This document shows, piece by piece, positions 1-4,172 of a DNA stretch of 5,656 nucleotides (positions are counted from its first letter, which is position 1; every line of letters starts with the position of its first letter). A program made the translations under genes and the position numbers. The stretch is taken from NCBI GenBank assembly GCA_963975135.1, contig CAXBGQ010000207.1:1-5656 (forward strand). The letters are read 5' to 3'. This stretch comes from Alterinioella sp963975135. GTDB lineage: Bacteria; Pseudomonadota; Alphaproteobacteria; Rhodobacterales; Rhodobacteraceae. The notes under the pieces were generated by a model. That model saw only the letters and a program-made list of their open reading frames with translations, was not told the DNA's origin and ran no database searches.

Positions 1-516
1 GCCAGGGATATGGCCGTTGCCGACATGCCAGCCGATGGTGCCATGGATATGGGCGAAGACGCCCAGATGGAAATGTCCGAAGCCGATGAAGAGGAAGCCG
101 ACCGTCTGATGGCGGGTCAAATGGCCGGCCTCATCGTCACCGATGAGGGCGACTTCGATCGTGAGATCGCTCTTTCGATGAGCGAATGGACGTTCTCGGA
201 TCTTGAGATCGACGCAGAGCCCGGTGAACGCATCCAGTTTACCCTGCGCAATGACGGCGAGATCGTGCACGAGTTCATGTTCATGGGCATGGCGCAGATG
301 CAGGGTGTCGAATACCGCGCCCGCAGGGCCGATTGGAACCTTCTGGAGCACGAGGCGCTCTATGAAAAATCGCTGCTGCTGCCGGGTGACGAGATCACCT
401 TTGTCGCCGAGATCGTGCGCCCCGGTGTCTGGATGTTCATGTGCATGGTGCCCTATCACATGCAGATGGGCATGATGGGTCAGTTGGCCACCGCAGGCAT
501 GGCAATGGAAATGTAG
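1..516 (+). CDS. Met-rich cupredoxin-domain protein, 3' part (5' end outside window)
   Basis: The reading frame is open from base 1 through the first Met codon at base 10, and no signal peptide is visible, so the N-terminus probably lies upstream. Residues here are counted from the Met at base 10 (168 residues). Residues 1-40 are an acidic, Met-rich linker. From about 50 to 160 there is a cupredoxin-like beta domain with a complete apparent type 1 copper ligand set: His87 (IVHEFMF), then Cys145-x4-His150-x2-Met153 (CMVPYHMQM). The protein contains 23 Met, many as MxM pairs, which is typical of periplasmic copper-handling proteins. Plausible roles are copper binding, copper detoxification or electron transfer in the periplasm. 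The blue-copper ligands are read from sequence; the physiological role is inferred. ctaB follows 97 bp downstream on the same strand, but a strong hairpin lies between them. It could be the C-terminal domain of a larger copper protein. Confidence 0.85.
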   Translation, partial: ARDMAVADMPADGAMDMGEDAQMEMSEADEEEADRLMAGQMAGLIVTDEGDFDREIALSMSEWTFSDLEIDAEPGERIQFTLRNDGEIVHEFMFMGMAQMQGVEYRARRADWNLLEHEALYEKSLLLPGDEITFVAEIVRPGVWMFMCMVPYHMQMGMMGQLATAGMAMEM

Positions 517-550
517 TCCTTCCGGGCGACATTTCCGGCGATCATTCCGC

Positions 551-582
551 CCGTGGCCCGGACACGCAAGTCCGGGCCACGG
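551..582 (+). terminator. Perfect 13-bp stem-loop after the cupredoxin gene
   Basis: Bases 551-563 (CCGTGGCCCGGAC) pair perfectly with 570-582 around a 6-nt loop (ACGCAA). The hairpin begins 35 nt after the cupredoxin stop codon and ends 31 nt before the ctaB start. No U-tract follows, so it is either a terminator without a classical U-run or an mRNA-stabilising or attenuating intercistronic hairpin. Confidence 0.5.
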
Positions 583-613
583 CACCGCATCTCAAGCCTT
601 CCGGGGGGCCGAT

Positions 614-1540
614 ATGGCTGATACCTCAAACTATTCCCCTGCCCTGCGCAGGCCGTTGCCGGCAAGCTATCTTGCGCTGTTGAAGCCGCGCGTGATGTCG
701 TTGGTGATCTTTACCGCGATGGTCGGGATCTTTGCCGCACCCGATGGCGTGGACCCGGTTACCGGGCTGCTATCGCTTTTGTTCATCGCCATCGGGGCCG
801 GTGCCTCGGGCGCGCTGAACATGTGGTGGGATGCCGATATCGATATTCAGATGCGGCGCACCCGCAATCGCCCGATCCCCAATGGCGATGTGACGCCCCG
901 CGCTGCGCTGGTCTTTGGGCTGGTTCTGTCGGTGCTGTCCGTTGCAGCTCTCTGGGCCGTGTCCAACGCGCTTGCGGCGGGCTTGCTGGCCTTCACCATC
1001 TTCTTTTACGTCGTGATCTACTCCATGATCCTGAAACGCCGCACGCCGCAGAACATCGTGATCGGTGGCGCGGCGGGGGCGTTTCCTCCGATGATCGGAT
1101 GGGCCGTGGCGATGGGCAGCATCGAAATCGAGAGCCTCCTGCTGTTTGGGCTGATCTTTTTCTGGACGCCGCCGCATTTCTGGGCCCTGGCGCTCTACAT
1201 GCACGACGATTATTCGCGCGCCGGTGTGCCGATGCTGACGGTCACGCATGGCCGGACCATCACCCGTCGCCAGATCCTGCTATATAGTGTGATCCTGACG
1301 GTGATTTCGATCGCCATCGCGTTTACAGCAATTGGCGGGCCGATCTTTCTGGTCGCCGCGGTGGGTCTCAATCTGGTCTTGCTGCGCCGCGCGCTGGCCA
1401 TTGCGTCCCGCGATGAAAGCATGGCCGCCGATGATCGCTATGCGACCGAGCGCGGCTTTTTCCGGCTGACGCTGCTCTATCTCTTTGTTCTGTTCGCGGC
1501 GGTCTGGTTGGAGGCGGCGCTGAACGCAGTTGGGTTCTAG
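614..1540 (+). CDS. ctaB: Protoheme IX farnesyltransferase (heme O synthase)
   Basis: This is an inner-membrane UbiA-family prenyltransferase that adds a farnesyl group to heme B to give heme O, the precursor of heme A for heme-copper oxidases. At 308 residues it has the usual length. The first Asp-rich motif is at residues 69-86 (N-x-W-x-D-x-D-x-D-x-x-M-x-R-T), with D73, D75 and D77 as the expected Mg-diphosphate ligands. The family signatures YSMILKRRTPQN (about 136-147), FFWTPPHFWALAL (about 182-194) and DDYSRAGVPML (198-208, second Asp region) follow, with about nine hydrophobic segments overall. The ATG is preceded by a GGGGGG run at 603-608 that can serve as ribosome binding site. Its neighbour is a cupredoxin gene rather than an obvious ctaC or ctaG, so this may be a copy outside the main cytochrome oxidase operon, although the upstream context is cut off. 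The stop codon lies inside the left arm of the downstream palindrome. Confidence 0.95.
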   Translation: MADTSNYSPALRRPLPASYLALLKPRVMSLVIFTAMVGIFAAPDGVDPVTGLLSLLFIAIGAGASGALNMWWDADIDIQMRRTRNRPIPNGDVTPRAALVFGLVLSVLSVAALWAVSNALAAGLLAFTIFFYVVIYSMILKRRTPQNIVIGGAAGAFPPMIGWAVAMGSIEIESLLLFGLIFFWTPPHFWALALYMHDDYSRAGVPMLTVTHGRTITRRQILLYSVILTVISIAIAFTAIGGPIFLVAAVGLNLVLLRRALAIASRDESMAADDRYATERGFFRLTLLYLFVLFAAVWLEAALNAVGF

Positions 1541-1654
1541 AGCGCGTCTCGTTTAACCCGATTCATGCATTCAACTTTCTGACTGAGGCAGCGTTTGCAC
1601 CAGCGAACGCGTTCAGGCAGAAAGTTGAATTCGATCTAACGCGACGCGCTCTAG
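1537..1654. repeat. Long interrupted palindromic element between convergent genes
   Basis: Nested inverted repeats make one roughly 118-nt imperfect stem-loop. Outer arms 1537-1548 and 1643-1654 (CTAGAGCGCGTC and its complement) are perfect. 1550-1553 pairs with 1638-1641. After an asymmetric internal loop, 1569-1581 (ATTCAACTTTCTG) pairs perfectly with 1618-1630, and 1583-1586 with 1613-1616. The apex is an 8-bp hairpin with one G-U pair (1591-1598 with 1603-1610, loop ACCA). The left arm includes the ctaB stop codon and the right end lies 30 nt from the sigma-factor stop. It probably acts as a bidirectional terminator for the convergent genes. The ornate arm structure also fits a dispersed REP/MITE-like intergenic repeat, which cannot be shown from a single copy. 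Confidence 0.75.
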
Positions 1655-1684
1655 CCTGCCCTGAAACGAATTGCGGGCCGTGGT

Positions 1685-2299
1685 CTACTCGGCCATGGCC
1701 GCATCATCAGTGCAGTCGCGGTCGCAAAAGCAATCGCGAAACTCGGTCTCGCAACAGGGGCCGCAATGCTGTTTCAGAGCCACGCCGATGGCGGATCTGG
1801 CCCGGTGCAGCCGCACCCGCAGGTTCTGTTGCGAAATACCCATTTCGGCGGCGACATCGGGCCGGGGTTCCTCAAGAAAATCGACCCGCCGCAAAAGCTC
1901 GGCATAGTCGGGCCGCAATTCGGGCAGCAATCCGCGCAGGCAATTGCAGATCCCGGCTGCATCCTCGGCCTCGATGCTGTCGCTTTCCAAAACCATCTGC
2001 TCACGGGAATAGCGCGCGTCGCCGCGTTTGCGGACCGTGTCGCCGCGAAAGTGATCCATCAGAACCGAACGCAAAACGGTGTAAAGCCAGCCGATGGCGC
2101 TACGCTCATCGCGCAGCTGTGTTTCGCTTTGCATCACGCGGATGCAAAAGCTCTGCAACACGTCCTCGGCGGTTGCCTGATCCCCGACCCGGCGCATCAG
2201 GTAGCGCAGGAAGTCAACGTAATGCGTCTTTAGCGCGCGTTCCAGCGCCGGAGAGACCGGGCGCAAACCATCTGATTGGGCGTCTACAGGGGCATTCAT
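1685..2299 (-). CDS. ECF-type RNA polymerase sigma factor with cysteine-rich C-terminal tail
   Basis: This 204-residue protein has sigma-70 region 2 at about residues 27-90 (YVDFLRYLMRRVGDQATAEDVLQ, split here as core YVDFLRYLMRR and TAEDVLQSF, then WLYTVLRSVLMDHFR). A short linker with C118-x-C120 follows, then region 4 at about 122-172, with the recognition helix-turn-helix in EMGISQQNLRVRLHRARSAI. Regions 1 and 3 are absent, as in ECF sigma factors. Beyond region 4 is a tail with six cysteines: C179, C182, C183, C190, C192 and C196 (HCGPCC...CFC...C), next to H178. This resembles the metal-sensing Cys-rich domain of CorE-type (ECF44) sigma factors of Myxococcus, so direct metal or redox sensing is inferred. 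No anti-sigma gene adjoins it. It starts 69 nt after the transporter gene on the same strand and is probably co-transcribed from the promoter at 3675-3699. The ATG has only a weak ribosome binding site. Confidence 0.92.
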   Translation of the reverse strand: MNAPVDAQSDGLRPVSPALERALKTHYVDFLRYLMRRVGDQATAEDVLQSFCIRVMQSETQLRDERSAIGWLYTVLRSVLMDHFRGDTVRKRGDARYSREQMVLESDSIEAEDAAGICNCLRGLLPELRPDYAELLRRVDFLEEPRPDVAAEMGISQQNLRVRLHRARSAIGVALKQHCGPCCETEFRDCFCDRDCTDDAAMAE

Positions 2300-2324
2300 G
2301 TTTCAGGCTTTCAGCGCTAGTGCC

Positions 2325-2340
2325 GTTCTAATATATGAAC
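2325..2340. promoter_or_regulatory. AT-rich inverted repeat upstream of the sigma gene (possible operator or promoter)
   Basis: GTTC (2325-2328) and GAAC (2337-2340) flank an 8-bp all-A/T core (TAATATAT) in otherwise GC-rich sequence, 25 nt upstream of the sigma start. Read on the minus strand the core contains TATATT, a possible -10 element, but no convincing -35 element lies at the right distance. It may be an internal promoter or operator for the sigma gene, or simply AT-rich spacer. Confidence 0.25.
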
Positions 2341-2368
2341 TCGGGGGCCATTACTACCATGATCCACA

Positions 2369-3271
2369 TCAAATTCGCACCGGGGTGGGTGGCTGCTGAG
2401 CCGTGCGCCGGCCTGCCACCAATACCACGCCGAAAATGGCCAAGGTAATGCCGATCAATTTGGTGAGATCCAGGGTCTCTCCGAAGAACAGCATGCCCAT
2501 GGTCAGTCCGAATACCGGCACCAGAAAACTGAAGGCATTGGCCTGATAAAGCGGCACCTTTTCCAGAACCGACATCCACAACACATAAACCAGGGCCGAC
2601 CCGAACAGGGCCAGCGCCAGCAAGATGACGATAAAGGTGAAAGACCATTGGATCGCGCCTGGATCCTCGGTCAGGCCCGCAGCGATGGCCAATGGCACGC
2701 TGCCGATCAGAAACTGCATCCCCATCGCCATCAGCGGGTCGATCTGGCCGGCGATCTTCTTGATCATCACATTGCTGAACGTGATCCCAAGGGCGGCCAG
2801 CACGATATAGGCCATGCCGATCAGATAACTGTCCTGCCCGCCGGCGAGGAGCCGGGGGGCGGCGATCACCACGATGCCCAGAAACCCGACAAAGAGCCCG
2901 GCCTTGCCTCTGGCAGACAGGCGTTCGCCCAGAACCACAGCCCCCAGGCCGGCCGCCAGCAGGGGTTGGGTGTTCGCAATGACCGTAGCGATGCCCGGCG
3001 AAACGAATTCGGCGGCGTGAAACATCCCCAGAAATCCGAGGCTGGTGGCCCCGATCCCCATCACGGACAAGGAGGCCCAGACCCTTAGGCCGCGGGGAAA
3101 GGGCCGCCGCAAAGCGCAGGCAAGGCCGACAAGCACCAGACCGGCAATGACCGCGCGCAGTGTTGCAAAGCTGAGATGCGGGGCCAGCGTGATCCCGATG
3201 GTAATCAGCGGAAAACAGGCTGCCCAAAGCAGCATTGCCGCAATGATCTTGGATATGGAAAGTGGCGTCAT
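2369..3271 (-). CDS. DMT-superfamily transporter, EamA family
   Basis: This 300-residue integral membrane protein has about ten hydrophobic helices arranged as two EamA repeats (about residues 8-138 and 150-286). Each repeat ends in the typical G-E-x-L motif followed by a Gly-rich helix: GERLSARGKAGLFVGFLGIV from residue 115, and FFGETLDLTKLIGITLAIFG from residue 262. The family exports or exchanges small metabolites such as amino acids or nucleotide-sugar-like compounds. The substrate cannot be predicted from sequence. The chosen ATG has an AAGGGG run immediately upstream, which is close for a ribosome binding site. The gene begins 52 nt after the HTH gene and ends 69 nt before the sigma gene, all on the same strand, so the three probably form one transcription unit. 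A Met at residue 13 is an alternative start but would cut into the first helix. Confidence 0.92.
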   Translation of the reverse strand: MTPLSISKIIAAMLLWAACFPLITIGITLAPHLSFATLRAVIAGLVLVGLACALRRPFPRGLRVWASLSVMGIGATSLGFLGMFHAAEFVSPGIATVIANTQPLLAAGLGAVVLGERLSARGKAGLFVGFLGIVVIAAPRLLAGGQDSYLIGMAYIVLAALGITFSNVMIKKIAGQIDPLMAMGMQFLIGSVPLAIAAGLTEDPGAIQWSFTFIVILLALALFGSALVYVLWMSVLEKVPLYQANAFSFLVPVFGLTMGMLFFGETLDLTKLIGITLAIFGVVLVAGRRTAQQPPTPVRI

Positions 3272-3323
3272 GCCCCTTCACTAACGGCAACGCCATTAAT
3301 GGACTGCAAAGACTTCAGCGATT

Positions 3324-3635
3324 TCATCGCGAATATGCAGATGTGAAGGACAGCGCAACAAGCCGGCAAAAACAGCGCTGCGCGTGTTTGACGCGACGCG
3401 TGGCCTCGGCCTGCGAACACCCGATTTGGGCGGCGATCTGGGCCGGACTCTGGCCCTGCATTTCGGTCCGTGTCAGAATATCGGCATCGGCGGGATCCAT
3501 CACCTTGTAGAGCGACAGGGCCAGATCGTGGAACAACGCCTTTAGCTCCGCATCCTCGGGGTCCGAGACGCCGCACCGGCAAGGCGGTGCCTTGCGATTT
3601 TGCGGCTTTGCGTGTTCGAAATGGCCGTGTCTCAT
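3324..3635 (-). CDS. Small sigma-70 region-4-like HTH protein with CxC motifs
   Basis: This 103-residue protein has no region 2. Residues about 48-90 (DPADADILTRTEMQGQSPAQ onward, through IAAQIGCSQAEATRRVKHA) resemble sigma region 4, with the recognition helix around 73-86. The N-terminus carries H3, H5 and H8 followed by C19-x-C21; C73 lies in the HTH and C88-x-C90 follows directly after it. The His/Cys distribution suggests metal or redox binding, which is an inference. The start is well supported: a perfect AGGAGG lies 9 nt upstream of the ATG, and an ECF-like promoter lies 40-64 nt upstream. It is the first gene of the minus-strand cluster, ahead of a DMT transporter and a full ECF sigma factor. 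It could be a transcription regulator, a co-sigma-like partner (compare the two-part SigO/RsoA system of Bacillus), or a degenerate sigma remnant. The intact ribosome binding site and promoter argue against a remnant. Confidence 0.8.
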   Translation of the reverse strand: MRHGHFEHAKPQNRKAPPCRCGVSDPEDAELKALFHDLALSLYKVMDPADADILTRTEMQGQSPAQIAAQIGCSQAEATRRVKHAQRCFCRLVALSFTSAYSR

Positions 3636-3644
3636 CTTTGGACG

Positions 3645-3650
3645 CCTCCT
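3645..3650 (-). promoter_or_regulatory. Perfect Shine-Dalgarno of the HTH gene
   Basis: AGGAGG on the minus strand ends 9 nt before the ATG at 3635-3633. This fixes the start of the 103-residue HTH protein and is the strongest ribosome binding site in the window. Confidence 0.8.
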
Positions 3651-3674
3651 GATTGCATCGCGCTCACTGCAACT

Positions 3675-3699
3675 GACGTCCGAGGCGGGCGACCGTTAC
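3675..3699 (-). promoter_or_regulatory. ECF-type promoter P3 (GTAAC-N16-CGTC) ahead of the HTH-transporter-sigma cluster
   Basis: Read on the minus strand, the -35 element GTAAC is at 3699-3695 and the -10 element CGTC at 3678-3675, separated by exactly 16 nt. Predicted transcription would begin near 3668, about 33 nt before the HTH start codon. The motif and spacing are identical in P1 and P2. If the ECF sigma at the end of this cluster recognises it, the cluster is positively autoregulated. The AAC and CGT cores are typical of ECF promoters; which sigma factor uses them is inference. Confidence 0.72.
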
Positions 3700-3720
3700 G
3701 GCATTTGGTCCACCTGTGGC

Positions 3721-3737
3721 AAAAAAACCGAAAAAAA
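3721..3737. promoter_or_regulatory. Phased A-tracts between divergent promoters
   Basis: Two A7 runs (3721-3727 and 3731-3737) start exactly 10 bp apart, one helical turn, in a GC-rich background. They lie nearly midway between the -35 elements of P3 (3695-3699) and P1 (3761-3765). Phased A-tracts bend DNA and can act as distal UP-like or architectural-protein sites. The sequence is clear but the function is inferred. Confidence 0.45.
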
Positions 3738-3760
3738 TCCGAAGGATCCGGGCATGTTCT

Positions 3761-3785
3761 GTAACGCCCCCGCGCGGTTCACGTC
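3761..3785 (+). promoter_or_regulatory. ECF-type promoter P1 (GTAAC-N16-CGTC) ahead of the small ORF
   Basis: GTAAC at 3761-3765 and CGTC at 3782-3785 are separated by 16 nt. Both flanks match P2: CTGTAACG on the left and TCACGTC on the right. A transcript would start near 3792 and reach the small ORF after a leader of about 50 nt. The promoter faces away from P3. Confidence 0.72.
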
Positions 3786-3830
3786 TTTATCATCAGGGCA
3801 GCATCAAGCCGCCAGCAAATACATGGAATG

Positions 3831-3836
3831 AAGGGG
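3831..3836 (+). promoter_or_regulatory. Shine-Dalgarno of the 48-residue ORF
   Basis: AAGGGG ends 7 nt before the ATG at 3844 and supports that start over the overlapping ATG codons at 3828 (no ribosome binding site) and 3839 (followed at once by a stop). Confidence 0.65.
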
Positions 3837-3843
3837 ATATGTG

Positions 3844-3990
3844 ATGTCGTGGATCTTCGATTTGGGCCCCGCAATCATGGTCACGGGAAGCGCCGCCTTG
3901 TTTGTTGCGGCCGTTTTCGCCAAGAACGAGACGGCTCTGATCGTTCGAAGAAACTGCTGTGTCCGGGATTGCGGCACAAGCGAAGAATGA
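3844..3990 (+). CDS. Small membrane-anchored protein with CC-x3-C tail (48 residues), unrecognised
   Basis: I do not recognise the family. The short product begins MSWIFDLG, has one hydrophobic helix (about residues 8-26, GPAIMVTGSAALFVAAVFA), then a hydrophilic tail with K27, R35, R36 and R41. It ends NCCVRDCGTSEE with cysteines 38, 39 and 43. The positive charges after the helix predict a cytoplasmic Cys-bearing tail. Coding support comes from a good ribosome binding site 7 nt upstream, the ECF-like promoter P1 upstream, 33 of 48 codons ending in G or C, and a coherent membrane-protein layout. A GTG at 3841 is an in-frame alternative start. Being only 48 codons it is easily missed by gene finders. 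Its cysteines echo those of the sigma tail and the HTH protein, so a sensor or anti-sigma-like role is conceivable but untested. Confidence 0.6.
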   Translation: MSWIFDLGPAIMVTGSAALFVAAVFAKNETALIVRRNCCVRDCGTSEE

Positions 3991-4113
3991 CGCGACATAG
4001 CGGACGCCCCCCTCAATAATGACAAGCCCGCGCTGACGGGTGTTTGCCCCGAGGCAATCCGTCGGTTGGGCGGCGGCGCGCGACCGATCCTTCGCGATCG
4101 CGGACCCCGATCT

Positions 4114-4138
4114 GTAACGGTTTTTCCCCGATCACGTC
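4114..4138 (+). promoter_or_regulatory. ECF-type promoter P2 (GTAAC-N16-CGTC) ahead of the CFA synthase
   Basis: GTAAC at 4114-4118 and CGTC at 4135-4138 have the same 16-nt spacing as P1 and P3. The match to P1 extends to CTGTAACG and TCACGTC. The predicted transcript start near 4145 gives a leader of about 28 nt containing GGGGGA (4161-4166) as ribosome binding site. A 10-bp perfect palindrome, CGCGATCGCG (4093-4102), lies just upstream of the -35 element. The rest of the 3991-4113 gap shows only weak hairpins (4027-4040 and 4044-4057) and no convincing gene. Confidence 0.72.
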
Positions 4139-4172
4139 CTGAGAGGGAGACTGAGTAATTGGGGGAACTGAC

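Noticed and set aside
2328..3296. 322-codon minus-strand frame overlapping the DMT transporter in another frame
   Set aside because: The translation is Arg/Gly/Pro-rich with no membrane pattern; the alternative frame gives a textbook 10-TM EamA protein.
3318..3330. 5-bp inverted repeat GCGAT/ATCGC over the HTH gene stop codon
   Set aside because: It is too short to act as a terminator, and the downstream transporter gene is probably co-transcribed.
3828..4019. 63-codon plus-strand frame overlapping the small membrane ORF
   Set aside because: It has no ribosome binding site and a basic, patternless product; the frame at 3844 has both a ribosome binding site and a transmembrane helix.
4027..4057. 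Two weak hairpins (4-bp and 5-bp stems) after the small ORF as a possible terminator
   Set aside because: The stems are short and no U-tract follows, so they are within what is expected by chance in GC-rich DNA.
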